A DNA stretch of 37,471 nucleotides from Chloroflexus sp. MS-G (GTDB taxonomy: Bacteria; Chloroflexota; Chloroflexia; Chloroflexales; Chloroflexaceae): contig NZ_JPIM01000043.1 of assembly GCF_000735195.1 (NCBI RefSeq), positions 1 to 37,471 of the forward strand, given 5' to 3'. Shown here one piece after another: positions 1 through 8,731 of the stretch. Numbering within the stretch: position 1 is the first letter of the stretch; the number at the start of each line of letters is the position of its first letter. The notes under the pieces are model-generated. The model was not told the origin of the DNA. It saw nothing but the letters and a program-made list of their open reading frames with translations, and did not search any database. The translations under genes and the position numbers were made by a program.

Positions 1-135
1 AAGGTGAAGGCGCCCCCCCCTTCCTCTCCCGCAGCGTGGGAGAGGAAGGGGGCAGGGGGGAAGGTGAAGGCGCCCCCCCTTCCTCTCCCGCAGCGTGGGA
101 GAGGAAGGGGGCAGGGGGGAAGGTGAGGGGAGGGA
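1..135. repeat. Tandem copies of a palindromic dispersed repeat
   Basis: Two nearly identical units of about 60 and 59 bp follow each other directly (1-60 and 61-119), then a partial third start. Each unit holds a perfect 15-bp inverted repeat, for example C-rich 16-30 against G-rich 38-52 with a short GCAGCGT loop, followed by a GGCAGGGGGGAAGGTGAAGG tail. Related sequence occurs at 15862-15915 and, inverted, at 37432-37471, so this is a dispersed element rather than a local accident. It encodes no protein. It could form hairpins in RNA from either strand and may act as a terminator or mRNA boundary upstream of lon. Confidence 0.8.
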
Positions 136-253
136 TACATATTTGCTCTCACCCGAATACTGGCGGCATATGTTACACTGAATGTACAAAGACCATAATG
201 CGCAGGCTTTTGATCGCCTGAATTTCTGAATTAGCCTGCGCAGGAGCAAAGAT

Positions 254-2680
254 ATGACCACGACTCCGGCTAATGAACAATCGGCATCACCTACCGCCGG
301 TACGGTTGTGTACGAACGACCGGTACTTCCGCTGCTTGATAGTGTCTTGTTTCCACAGATGCTGGCTCCGCTCTTGGTAAGTGATGAGCGGGCGATCAAT
401 GCAGTTGAACAGGCTGCCGCCAGTGATAGGCTGGTACTGGCGGTGGCCGTGCGTGGCCCGGCGGCTGATACAAACGTTGGACTTGAAGACCTTTACACGG
501 TCGGGGTTGAGGCAGTTGTGCAGCGCCTACGCCGCTTGCCCGATGGCACACTCAGCATTGTGCTCGAGGGGCGCCAGCGTATGCAGATTGTCAGTGCGGT
601 AGCCGAATACCCGGCGCTGCGTGTACTGGCAACACCACTCGCTACGCCGCCGCTCGATGAAGATGACGCGCTGATGGTCGAGGCGCTGAGTCGTACTATT
701 CTGACCACCTTCGAGAAGATCGTGCGTCTATCGCGGAACCTGCCCGATGATGCGTATCTTTCCGCGCTTAACAGTGCCGAACCAGGCGAATTAGCCGATA
801 TTATTGCTTCGCTGCTCCCGATTTCTATTGAAGACCGGCAGCGTATTCTCGAGCTAGTTGATATTGAGCAGCGGTTACGTCAGCTTGAGATTCTGCTGGC
901 GAAAGAGCTGGATCTCCTCGAACTAGAAAATCGCATTCACAGTCAGGTGCAACAAGAGGTTGATCGCAGCCAACGCGAACTCTTCCTGCGAGAGCAGTTG
1001 CGGGCGATCCAACGCGAACTCGGCCAAGAAGACCCGTCGCGTCGGGAACTTTTCCTCTTGCGTGAACGGGCAGCGGCTGCCGGTTTACCAGCCCATGCGA
1101 TGGCGCGCTTTGAAGAAGAGTTGGCACGGCTTGAATTGATTTCGCCGATGTCTCCCGAACACGGGATGCTGCGCACCTATCTTGATTGGTTGCTTTCACT
1201 ACCGTGGAGTAATGCCAGTCCAGAGAATCGCGATCTGCGGGCAGCGGCAGCAGTCCTTGAACGGAACCACTACGGGTTGCGGAAAGTCAAAGATCGTATC
1301 CTGGAATACATTGCAGTGCGCCAATTGGCCGGCCCGTCAAAACGAGCGCCCATTCTCTGTTTCGTTGGTCCGCCCGGCGTAGGCAAAACCAGCCTTGGTC
1401 AGAGTATTGCCGAAGCCCTCGGACGGCGCTTTGTCCGTTTGAGTCTGGGTGGTGTTCACGACGAAGCCGAAATTCGTGGTCACCGACGCACCTACATCGG
1501 TGCGCTACCCGGTCGGATTTTGCAGCGGATGAAGGTCGCCGGTACGATCAACCCAGTCTTTATGCTCGACGAAGTAGACAAACTGGGAAGCGATTTTCGG
1601 GGTGATCCGGCAGCAGCGCTACTAGAGGTGCTTGATCCTGAACAAAACAGCACGTTCAGCGATCACTACCTCGATCTTCCCTACGATCTCAGTCAGACCC
1701 TCTTCATTACAACGGCGAATGTCGCCGAGGATATTCCCGACCCACTCCTCGACCGAATGGAGCTGGTGGAACTCCCCGGCTACACCGAAGACGAAAAGCT
1801 CCATATCGCTCGTCGTTTTCTCATTCCGCGTCAGATGACCGATAGTGGCTTGCCGCCAGCGGCTATTCGGTTTGGTAACCAGACCATCTCCACCATTATT
1901 CGCCACTACACATACGAAGCCGGGGTACGCAACCTCGAACGCGAGATTGGTGCTATCTGTCGCAAAATCGCTCGCCGGATTGCCGAAGGGAAGCGCTATC
2001 CGCGTCAGGTTACGCCACGGGCGTTGACCAAACTGCTCGGCCCGCCGCGCTTTGAAATCGGCAAAGTTGATCCGGTCGATCAGGTAGGGGTGGCGATTGG
2101 TATGGTCTACACCAGCGCCGGTGGCGACATTATGCCGGTTGAAGTGGTATTGATGGACGGCAAGGGCAATCTGCTTCTCACCGGGCAGCTCGGCGAAGTG
2201 ATGCAGGAATCGGCGCAGGCTGCGCTCTCGTTTGCACGGGCGAACGCCAGTCGGCTGGGGATTGAGATTCGTCATTTCGACAAAATTGATATTCACGTTC
2301 ACGTTCCTGAAGGTGCGACACCTAAAGATGGCCCATCAGCTGGAGTAACAATTGCCACGGCCCTCGTTTCGGCATTGACCGGGCGGAGCGTGCGCCATGA
2401 CATAGCCATGACTGGTGAAATTACATTGCGAGGTCGCATCTTGCCGATTGGCGGGGTTAAAGAGAAAGTCCTGGGCGCGTACCGGGCCGGTATCCGCGAG
2501 ATCATCTTACCGAAGCGCAATGAACACGATTTGGTCGAGATTCCCCAAACATTGCGGCGACACCTGAAGATTCACCTGATCGAGCGGATTGAACAAGCGC
2601 TTGATCTGGTGTTGGGGCCGCCACCGCCGAAAGAGCCGCGGCGAGCGCCACGGGTTATTCCGCGTCGTGACGAGGATTGA
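254..2680 (+). CDS. lon: ATP-dependent Lon protease
   Basis: Cytosolic AAA+ serine protease that degrades misfolded and regulatory proteins. The 808-residue length is typical for bacterial LonA. Domains in order are the N-terminal substrate-binding LonN domain (about 20-215), a coiled linker rich in R/E/L (about 215-320), the AAA+ module with Walker A GPPGVGKT at 372-379 and Walker B FMLDEVDK, and the C-terminal protease domain (about 600-790). The catalytic Ser695 lies in KDGPSAG and Lys736 in GGVKEK, so the Ser-Lys dyad is intact. ATG 254 is chosen because AGGAG sits about 8 bases upstream. The tail after 790 is short and basic (P/R-rich). The gene appears monocistronic: a minus-strand gene converges on it 34 bp downstream. 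Confidence 0.97.
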   Translation: MTTTPANEQSASPTAGTVVYERPVLPLLDSVLFPQMLAPLLVSDERAINAVEQAAASDRLVLAVAVRGPAADTNVGLEDLYTVGVEAVVQRLRRLPDGTLSIVLEGRQRMQIVSAVAEYPALRVLATPLATPPLDEDDALMVEALSRTILTTFEKIVRLSRNLPDDAYLSALNSAEPGELADIIASLLPISIEDRQRILELVDIEQRLRQLEILLAKELDLLELENRIHSQVQQEVDRSQRELFLREQLRAIQRELGQEDPSRRELFLLRERAAAAGLPAHAMARFEEELARLELISPMSPEHGMLRTYLDWLLSLPWSNASPENRDLRAAAAVLERNHYGLRKVKDRILEYIAVRQLAGPSKRAPILCFVGPPGVGKTSLGQSIAEALGRRFVRLSLGGVHDEAEIRGHRRTYIGALPGRILQRMKVAGTINPVFMLDEVDKLGSDFRGDPAAALLEVLDPEQNSTFSDHYLDLPYDLSQTLFITTANVAEDIPDPLLDRMELVELPGYTEDEKLHIARRFLIPRQMTDSGLPPAAIRFGNQTISTIIRHYTYEAGVRNLEREIGAICRKIARRIAEGKRYPRQVTPRALTKLLGPPRFEIGKVDPVDQVGVAIGMVYTSAGGDIMPVEVVLMDGKGNLLLTGQLGEVMQESAQAALSFARANASRLGIEIRHFDKIDIHVHVPEGATPKDGPSAGVTIATALVSALTGRSVRHDIAMTGEITLRGRILPIGGVKEKVLGAYRAGIREIILPKRNEHDLVEIPQTLRRHLKIHLIERIEQALDLVLGPPPPKEPRRAPRVIPRRDED

Positions 2681-2714
2681 GGAAAATAAAGCGTCTACTC
2701 TATTCACAGTGTTC

Positions 2715-3080
2715 TCATTCCTCGGCTACCATCGTCAGCTTCGGCGCCGGCGTTCGTTCTGGATCATTTAGAATGGCTGTTACTGCGGTTGCCAGTGCGG
2801 TCAGATCGATTCCCCGGTAGCACAATGGCAACTGATGCAGCCGTCGTTGCGCTTTGGCCCAGTTGAGGCGGAGGCCGCGGTGGTTGCCCTGTCGCCACTT
2901 CACCAGCGCGGCTGCGGTCTGGATCAACGTCTTGTAAAACTCGGCGTCTGTGCCCTGCGCCGCTCGCCAGCATATTTCCCACTGTTCGTGGGCGTGCCAG
3001 TATGCCCCTTGATTGAAAAGCTGAATCCCGACGCTGAACGGATCTTCTGCTACGGAAGGTTGTTCGTCGTGAATGGTCAT
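2715..3080 (-). CDS. DUF309 domain protein
   Basis: Small all-helical protein of 121 residues, a normal size for DUF309. The family signature is clear near the N-terminus: F22-N-x-G-x-Y-W-x-x-H31-E-x-W-E35-x-x-W38, followed by a helix with a LIQ-AAALVKWRQGN-like stretch. The conserved His and Glu residues suggest a metal or ligand site, but the family's biochemical function is not established. The start at 3080 has GAGGCT upstream. The gene lies on the minus strand downstream of a glycosyltransferase, with a gap of about 217 bp that could hold its own promoter, and it converges with lon. Confidence 0.8.
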   Translation of the reverse strand: MTIHDEQPSVAEDPFSVGIQLFNQGAYWHAHEQWEICWRAAQGTDAEFYKTLIQTAAALVKWRQGNHRGLRLNWAKAQRRLHQLPLCYRGIDLTALATAVTAILNDPERTPAPKLTMVAEE

Positions 3081-3297
3081 AATGAGCCTCGACAGGTGTC
3101 TTCATCTGAACGTAGGTCGCTTCAACATGTTCGGATGTTGGTCATATTCGCCAATACATATCGTTCACCTGCAACGTTAGCCCAAAAGCACGCGCCACCA
3201 GCCTTGTGTGCCAGGAAAGCATTGGTGAAACCGGCGCAAGCTCCCTGTTGTTAGAGGGGTCGAACCTGCCCCAGGCGATACATTGGTTGTTATCTGC

Positions 3298-4404
3298 TCA
3301 CGACACGGTCAGCAGCACCTCAAGCGTTTGCCGGGCACAGGCTTCCCACGTAAACAAACGAGCACGAGCCAGACCACGCTGACGCAACGTTTCGCGCAGC
3401 GTTGCATTGTCGATCATCTGCATGATTGCGGCAGCAATCGCATTGGTATCGAGGGGATCAACCAGCAACGCCGCTTCACCGGCCACTTCAGGCAGTGACG
3501 AACTGGTACTGGTAATGACCGGAGTGCCGCACGCCATTGCCTCGATCACCGGCATGCCAAAGCCTTCGTAGAGCGATGGAAAGATAAAACACAGCGCACC
3601 AGCCAGAAGCGCAGGCAGTTCGCTGTCGGCAACGTATCCGATAAAATGGACGTAATGCGTGATTCCTAACTCCTGCGCCCGACGTTCAATTGGAGCACTT
3701 AACCAACCACGTTTGCCGACGATCACCAGATCGATCTCATATCCGGCGGCTAGGGTTATTGCCAGTGCCTCGATAACCCGAGTCAGATTTTTGCGTGGTT
3801 GCACGGTGCCGATGTAGATGAGATAGGGACGTTGCTGTAAGCCATAACGAGCCTGCACGTCGCTGATCAGATGGTAATCGGCAGGTGGCCTGAATGTCTC
3901 ACTCAAACCGTGATAGGTAACTGTAATCCGCCCTGGATCAACACCGTACCACGTCACCAGATCGTGTTTCGTTGCTTGCGAGACGGTGAGTACGTGACGG
4001 GCCGCACGGACGTTCCAGCGGGTCGTCAGTTCGAGTTCGAGGCGACGGCGGGCGGTATGGGCTTCCGGGAATACGCGGAACCCTACGTCGTGAATGGTAA
4101 CGACCGTCGGTGGGTGGATGAGAGGGATCACATGGGCTGGTACAAAGAGCACATCAGGGCGAGCGAGCCAGCTTGTCGGACCAAGCCGGAGGTGTGTCCA
4201 GAGACGCGGGAGACGAATATCGCGTACTATTGTGCGTGGACGCAAAGGCGGGAGTCGTTCACATCCACCATTGGTATACAAGCGGAAGCTAACATCAGCA
4301 GGTGCGATCCGATCAAGAGCCGCAATCACTTCATAACTGTACCGTTCAGTACCGGTACGTTGCTTCATCGTCACCCGACTGGCATCAATATCGATGATCT
4401 TCAT
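3298..4404 (-). CDS. GT4-family glycosyltransferase (GT-B fold)
   Basis: Transfers a sugar from an activated nucleotide donor, probably during cell-surface polysaccharide or glycolipid synthesis; donor and acceptor cannot be told from sequence. The protein is about 368 residues from ATG 4404, whose product begins MKIIDIDASRV, a normal Rossmann start. An upstream extension to 4551 is open but would run into the divergent PHP gene and lacks family similarity. The C-terminal half carries the GT4 donor-site signatures: IGTVQPRKNL (phosphate-binding Arg/Lys) and EGFGMPVIEAMACGTPVI, which contains the E-x7-E motif. ATG codons at 4443 and 4422 are alternative starts. Only 51 bp separate it from the divergent gene at 4456, so the two promoters must overlap or be shared. 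Confidence 0.9.
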   Translation of the reverse strand: MKIIDIDASRVTMKQRTGTERYSYEVIAALDRIAPADVSFRLYTNGGCERLPPLRPRTIVRDIRLPRLWTHLRLGPTSWLARPDVLFVPAHVIPLIHPPTVVTIHDVGFRVFPEAHTARRRLELELTTRWNVRAARHVLTVSQATKHDLVTWYGVDPGRITVTYHGLSETFRPPADYHLISDVQARYGLQQRPYLIYIGTVQPRKNLTRVIEALAITLAAGYEIDLVIVGKRGWLSAPIERRAQELGITHYVHFIGYVADSELPALLAGALCFIFPSLYEGFGMPVIEAMACGTPVITSTSSSLPEVAGEAALLVDPLDTNAIAAAIMQMIDNATLRETLRQRGLARARLFTWEACARQTLEVLLTVS

Positions 4405-4455
4405 ACTGCTCTGTGGTAGCATGCAGAGGGCAACATTTGTCATCTGGAGTGTACC

Positions 4456-5502
4456 ATGAATTATCCGTTCGTCTATCCTGGTGCAATACACATGCACACG
4501 ACCTATTCTGATGGCTCGGCGACCTTTCCGCAATTGATAGCGGCTGCCCATGAAGCAGGGCTACGCTGGATCATCGTGACCGATCACGACACACTGGCCG
4601 GTCTGCCGTTTGCCGGATGGCACGACGATGTCCTGGTGATCGTCGGTCACGAGATCACACCCGATCATAATCACTTCCTGGCCCTCAATGTGGATACCGT
4701 GATCAGCAATGAATTGCCGCCGCAGCAGTTCATCGATGAAGTGTACCATCGCGGAGGCTTCGGCATCATTGCTCACCCCGATGAGCGAGTTCGTAATTCG
4801 TTCAAAGACATTTATCGCTGGGATGACTGGACGATTGATGGGCCGAGTCAGCGTGAAGGGCGAGTGGTTGGGTTAGAGCTGTGGAATCTCATGAGCGACT
4901 GGAGTGAACATCTCACCGACCGCAACAAGCTGGCACTGATACTAAACCCGCGTCTTGGTCTGAGTGGTCCAACGCTAGCGACGCTGGCCTGGTGGGATCG
5001 GCTCAATATGGTTGGCCGACGTACCTTTGGGATTGGCGGAGTCGATGCTCATGGCTTCAAACGTCAGGCGCCGTGGGGTGAGATTGAAGTCTTCCCCTAC
5101 CCGTGGATGTTTCGCACGCTGACCAATTACCTCTTGCTGCCTGAGCCGCTCAGTCACGAGGCGACAATTGCCACCAATCAGGTCTATGCTGCGTTAACAG
5201 CCGGTCGTTGCTATTTCGTCAACCGGCTCGACGGTGATGCGCCATCAATAGTTTTTCGGTTAAGCCGACCGAATGCCCTGGCCGAACTGGGGGATACGCT
5301 CAGTCTGACCGATAGCCCACTTCTGGTTGAAGTTGATGTCGGCGCCGATGCCTATGTTCGTCTGATCGTGAATGGCGAGGTCATGACCAGTGGCGTGCGA
5401 CGGATACGCCAAACAGTTACCGACGATGGTGTCTATCGCGTGGAAGCTTACTGGGGTGGGAAACCTTGGCTCTTTACTAATCCAATCTTCGTGACTCCCT
5501 GA
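4456..5502 (+). CDS. PHP-domain metal-dependent phosphoesterase-like protein
   Basis: A 348-residue protein whose N-terminal half is a PHP (polymerase and histidinol phosphatase) domain. The metal-binding motifs are visible: HMHTTYSDG near residues 12-20 (HxH), TDHDTLAG near 42-49, a GHE motif near 64, AHPDE near 109, and a DAHG motif near 197. These place it with stand-alone PHP proteins that hydrolyse phosphoester bonds; the substrate is unknown. The C-terminal ~100 residues look like a beta-rich accessory domain (LIVNGEVMTSGVRRIRQTV). ATG 4456 has GGAG seven bases upstream. It is divergent from the GT4 gene. Confidence 0.88.
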   Translation: MNYPFVYPGAIHMHTTYSDGSATFPQLIAAAHEAGLRWIIVTDHDTLAGLPFAGWHDDVLVIVGHEITPDHNHFLALNVDTVISNELPPQQFIDEVYHRGGFGIIAHPDERVRNSFKDIYRWDDWTIDGPSQREGRVVGLELWNLMSDWSEHLTDRNKLALILNPRLGLSGPTLATLAWWDRLNMVGRRTFGIGGVDAHGFKRQAPWGEIEVFPYPWMFRTLTNYLLLPEPLSHEATIATNQVYAALTAGRCYFVNRLDGDAPSIVFRLSRPNALAELGDTLSLTDSPLLVEVDVGADAYVRLIVNGEVMTSGVRRIRQTVTDDGVYRVEAYWGGKPWLFTNPIFVTP

Positions 5503-5776
5503 GTTTGGTAGACCGGCGTACCCGCTACAAGGCCTTGGAACATGTTCTCCTAGGTGCAAGGGGTAATGCGTGCTCCGAGATGGGCGCTTGCCATCCCTTC
5601 ACCGCAGAATGCAGGCCTGCACCCTGCCCACACAAACGAGCGGATCAGGCTCTGAAACCCGCTGAATCGCTGGCAACAGGACAGTATGGCAATACGTCTC
5701 CTGGACATGCATCGCATTTGCTCATACAATACCGCTGTACAGTCATCATTCTTGTTCTTAGAAACCTGTATCATTT

Positions 5777-6988
5777 ATGGTGATCCCCGTTCTTACGCTG
5801 CTCATCGTTGCAGCGACGATCATTGGTATTGCCGTTGGTCGCTGGCCGCTAATTCGCGCCGACCGTACCACAATTGCGCTAATCGGGTCGGCACTTCTGC
5901 TTGGCATTGGCGCCATCTCGCTCGAAGAAGCCTACGCTGCGCTCGATCTGGATACCATCCTCTTACTTTTCAGCATGATGGTCATCAACGGCAGTCTCTT
6001 TCTCTCCGGCTTCTTCGGCTTTATTACGCAACGAGTCGTACAATTCGCCCGTGGTCCACGCTCATTATTAGCCCTGGTCATTGGGGCGAGCGGCGTATTA
6101 TCGGCGCTCTTCCTCAACGACACCATCGTGATCATGATGACGCCAATCGTCCTCGAGGTAACTCGCTCGTCACGTCGCAACCCGCTACCCTACCTGATCG
6201 GTCTGGCGGTAGCGGCGAATATCGGTTCAACTGCTACCATTACCGGTAATCCACAAAACATCATCATCGGTAACGCTTCTAAAATCCCCTACCTCGATTT
6301 CGCCATCGCTCTGACCCCAACTGCCCTCATTGGGCTGGTGATCTGTTGGGTGATTGTCATGCTCGTCTATCGTGACGAATTCCAGGGCGGTACCCTCACT
6401 GCTCCTGATGTTCTACGCACACGGATCTACCGTCCGCTCCTTCGCAAAGCAGCGCTGGTCATCAGCTTCATGCTGATCGCATTTCTCATCGGTGTACCGG
6501 TACCGCTGGCGGCATTTTTAGCGGCGGCCATCCTGCTTACCACACGGCGCTTACGTCCTGAGCGCGTGTTCAAAATCATCGACTGGAACCTTCTCACCTT
6601 CTTTGCCGGACTTTTTGTGGTTACACACGCACTCGATGTTCAAGGTTGGACGGAACGTCTCTTTATTACGCTGCGCCCACTGGCTCAGGCTGGGATGGTA
6701 CCGTTCGGTATCGTATCGGTCATTCTCTCGAATCTGATCAGTAATGTACCGGCCGTGCTCTTGTTACAGGGATTAGTACCGGCGTTTGCCGATCAACAGC
6801 GAGCCTGGCTAACGTTAGCGGCAACAGCAACCCTAGCCGGCAACCTGACGTTGCTCGGTTCGGTCGCCAACCTGATCATGGCCGAACTAGCCGCACGCTG
6901 GGGAGTACGGGTAACCTTTAGCGCGTATCTGAAGGTCGGTCTGCCGGTAACCATCTTAACTGTCATCGTGAGTCTGGTACTAGTTTGA
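5777..6988 (+). CDS. SLC13/ArsB/NhaD-type anion permease
   Basis: Polytopic inner-membrane transporter of 403 residues with about 11 hydrophobic segments. Signature stretches of the ArsB/NhaD (ion transporter) superfamily are present: SALFLNDTIVIMMTPIV in the first half, NIGSTATITGNPQN as the first re-entrant loop, and SNVPAVLLL with NLTLLGSVANLI in the second half. The two inverted halves are therefore complete. The substrate could be a dicarboxylate, arsenite or an Na+/H+ couple; sequence alone does not decide. No clear Shine-Dalgarno precedes ATG 5777 (upstream bases read CTGTATCATTT), so GTG 5780 or a leaderless start is possible. It stands alone, with tRNA-Arg 164 bp downstream. Confidence 0.87.
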   Translation: MVIPVLTLLIVAATIIGIAVGRWPLIRADRTTIALIGSALLLGIGAISLEEAYAALDLDTILLLFSMMVINGSLFLSGFFGFITQRVVQFARGPRSLLALVIGASGVLSALFLNDTIVIMMTPIVLEVTRSSRRNPLPYLIGLAVAANIGSTATITGNPQNIIIGNASKIPYLDFAIALTPTALIGLVICWVIVMLVYRDEFQGGTLTAPDVLRTRIYRPLLRKAALVISFMLIAFLIGVPVPLAAFLAAAILLTTRRLRPERVFKIIDWNLLTFFAGLFVVTHALDVQGWTERLFITLRPLAQAGMVPFGIVSVILSNLISNVPAVLLLQGLVPAFADQQRAWLTLAATATLAGNLTLLGSVANLIMAELAARWGVRVTFSAYLKVGLPVTILTVIVSLVLV

Positions 6989-7111
6989 AAAAAGGTGGCA
7001 GCGGTACCGTGCTCACCAATTGCTGGCGCACGTGGCTGGCGAGAGGTTCCTGGCGCAAGAGTCTGATATTGGTGCGCGCAAAAGATGGTCGTGCTGTCGC
7101 ATCACTCATAC

Positions 7112-7140
7112 TTGCACGTAAAGAACGAGTATGGTACACT
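7112..7140 (+). promoter_or_regulatory. Sigma-70-type promoter of tRNA-Arg
   Basis: TTGCAC (7112-7117), a 17-bp spacer and TACACT (7135-7140) lie 12 bp before the mature tRNA 5' end, which is the expected arrangement for a tRNA promoter. Confidence 0.7.
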
Positions 7141-7152
7141 CGGGAAGGATAC

Positions 7153-7228
7153 GCCCTCGTAGCTCAGGGGATAGAGCAGCAGTTTCCTAAACTGCGTGTC
7201 GTGCGTTCGAGTCGCACCGGGGGCGCCA
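7153..7228 (+). tRNA. tRNA-Arg (anticodon CCT)
   Basis: A full cloverleaf can be drawn. The acceptor stem is 7153-7159 with 7218-7224, discriminator G7225, and the 3' CCA is encoded (7226-7228). The D stem is GCTC/GAGC, the anticodon stem GCAGT/ACTGC encloses the loop TTCCTAA (anticodon CCT, 7186-7188), and the T stem GTGCG/CGCAC encloses TTCGAGT. It decodes AGG. It has its own promoter and is followed immediately by a strong hairpin. Confidence 0.96.
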
Positions 7229-7232
7229 GCAG

Positions 7233-7272
7233 CAAACGTGGGCAGAGCGATGTAGCTCTTTGCCCACGTTTG
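7233..7272 (+). terminator. Hairpin terminator after tRNA-Arg
   Basis: A 12-bp perfect stem (CAAACGTGGGCA with TGCCCACGTTTG) is extended inward by GAGC/GCTC across a two-base TT bulge around a GATGTA loop, then GGTTTTGG. It starts four bases after the tRNA CCA, so it most likely ends the tRNA transcript. It could also face the convergent minus-strand gene ending at 7414. Confidence 0.75.
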
Positions 7273-7413
7273 GTTTTGGCGTAGGTCAACGAGCGATCAA
7301 ATATAGCATAACCGGCCAGGGTTCGATTACCATCCGCTATCACGCTCAAGAGCATGTCGGTTCGCAGCGAGCCGATCCTACTCAAAGCTTCATTAGTCGT
7401 GAAGCGACTGAAG

Positions 7414-8616
7414 TCATTCAGACAGTTGCGCAAACTGCCGTACAACAGGTGCGCCGGGCGGCAATGATGTGACAGCCTGTCTGGTCAAGGCAACCAACAA
7501 CAGCAGACAACACCCCCACCACAATGAGCCAAACACTCCATAAGCCAGGCGGGTATATTCTGGTAACAAATCAACGGTAAAAGGAAATATATCGGCTACT
7601 GCGTACAGATACAGCCCAATCAAGGCCGGTGTTGAAACAGCCGAGTAAAGGAGGACGGGCCAGTGTTGGTTTGCAGTTGCCATGATCATAAACGGCAACA
7701 CCCACAACACATATTGCGGTGAGATACCTGCATATACCACATAAAACAACAGGAACACGATCGTTGCCTGCATTGGTAAGGTAATGTGAAACCGACTCAT
7801 ATACCACACCGCCCATCCGTACAGACCAAGAAAACCGTAAGCCGACAGCGAAATCACTTGCAGAGTCATATCAACCGGAAAACGTTCACCGGTAAGCGGG
7901 ACATAGATTGTGCGGACCGGGACCATCACACCGAGCAGGGCATGTCCACGATAACCAAACAACTCGCGAATCACGGCTGCGGCATCGGCGAGCAGAAATG
8001 GGATGAGCAGGAAGAGCACCGGTAGTATGGCGTAGAGGATGAAGTGAATCTGGCGAGACAATGATGGTTGCTGACGGGCAAACATGGGTAGCAGTAAGAC
8101 CGGAAATGACTTTAGCGCAATGCCAATGCCGAGCGCACCGGCTGCCCGTCGCCAGTGGTGTTCGGTGAAAAGCATCGCCAGTGCTACCCCACAGACAGGG
8201 AGAGCATCGAACTGACCGTGCCAGCACGAGATGATGATCGATACCGGATTCAGGGCGTAGAGTGCGGCGGCTAACAACGCACGCTGGGGGAATTGCGTGT
8301 GACGCCGGACGTACCTCCAGATAATAGCCACCATCGCAACATCGGCAATGATGATGGGGAGGCGAATTGCCAGTGAAAACGGCAAGACACCTTGCCAGTG
8401 AAGCCACAATGCAGTCATTTCAAAGCCGACCCACACCGGCGGGTACGGATATATGCCCGGCGTATGCGTGTATAGACCAAACATCCCCCGTTGATGAATA
8501 ATCTCCGCTACGTGTTGATAATTATGGATATCGATAATATCACGTGCAGATAAACTTGCGCATAAACGCACGACACCGGCCAGGATCAGTAACCAGGCAA
8601 TACGCGACATCAGCAT
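7414..8616 (-). CDS. Polytopic glycosyltransferase, GT87/DUF2029-like (GT-C fold)
   Basis: Integral membrane protein of about 400 residues with roughly ten hydrophobic helices. It resembles GT-C enzymes that use polyprenyl-phosphate sugars as donors. The N-terminal helix is followed by an acidic loop, ARDIIDIHNYQHVAE, and then TPGIYPYPPVWVGFE, the usual place of the catalytic acidic residue and a Y-P-P motif. A later NPVSIIISCWHGQFDALPV stretch is also typical of GT87 and PIG-M-like mannosyltransferases. The start is ATG 8616, or ATG 8610 two codons later; AGGAG is 4 or 10 bases upstream respectively. The open frame continues to 8940, but that part overlaps the downstream GT2 reading frame. 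It probably acts with the neighbouring GT2 in envelope glycan assembly; that pairing is inference. Confidence 0.82.
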   Translation of the reverse strand: MLMSRIAWLLILAGVVRLCASLSARDIIDIHNYQHVAEIIHQRGMFGLYTHTPGIYPYPPVWVGFEMTALWLHWQGVLPFSLAIRLPIIIADVAMVAIIWRYVRRHTQFPQRALLAAALYALNPVSIIISCWHGQFDALPVCGVALAMLFTEHHWRRAAGALGIGIALKSFPVLLLPMFARQQPSLSRQIHFILYAILPVLFLLIPFLLADAAAVIRELFGYRGHALLGVMVPVRTIYVPLTGERFPVDMTLQVISLSAYGFLGLYGWAVWYMSRFHITLPMQATIVFLLFYVVYAGISPQYVLWVLPFMIMATANQHWPVLLYSAVSTPALIGLYLYAVADIFPFTVDLLPEYTRLAYGVFGSLWWGCCLLLLVALTRQAVTSLPPGAPVVRQFAQLSE

Positions 8617-8626
8617 CAATCTCCTG

Positions 8627-8731
8627 TTCGTCTCCGTGCTCTCTGTGGTGAGAACATTACCTTTGCCGACACTCACCACAGAGCACACAGAGTACGATCC
8701 ATCTACTTTTCGTCTCCGTGCTCTCTGTGGT
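8627..8731. repeat. Short direct repeat with an inverted copy between
   Basis: A 23-bp sequence ending CTCTCTGTGGT occurs at 8627-8649 and again, identical, at 8709-8731. Between them 8672-8683 (CTCACCACAGAG) is the exact inverse of 8641-8652, so a 12-bp stem with a 19-base loop can form. The second copy lies inside the 3' end of the GT2 gene and supplies codons for its last residues. Motifs of the type CACAGAG...CACAGAG are recurrent dispersed sequences in some genomes; that these belong to such a family is inference. Confidence 0.7.

Noticed and set aside
1..135. Tandem repeats considered as a CRISPR array
   Set aside because: The ~60-bp units are directly adjacent with no unique spacers and are palindromic; they fit a dispersed repeat instead.
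36..221. Plus-strand frame of 61 codons before lon
   Set aside because: It translates the G-rich repeat into low-complexity sequence and has no ribosome-binding site.
1622..2302. Long minus-strand open frame (226 codons) inside lon
   Set aside because: It lies wholly antisense to the conserved AAA+ and protease coding sequence and has no family features; it is a shadow of a GC-biased gene.
5503..5776. Short open frames on both strands between the PHP and permease genes
   Set aside because: They are low in conserved character, lack ribosome-binding sites and overlap each other; no gene is supported in this 274-bp gap.
7164..7445. Minus-strand open frame antisense to tRNA-Arg
   Set aside because: It crosses the tRNA and its terminator and has no recognisable protein features.
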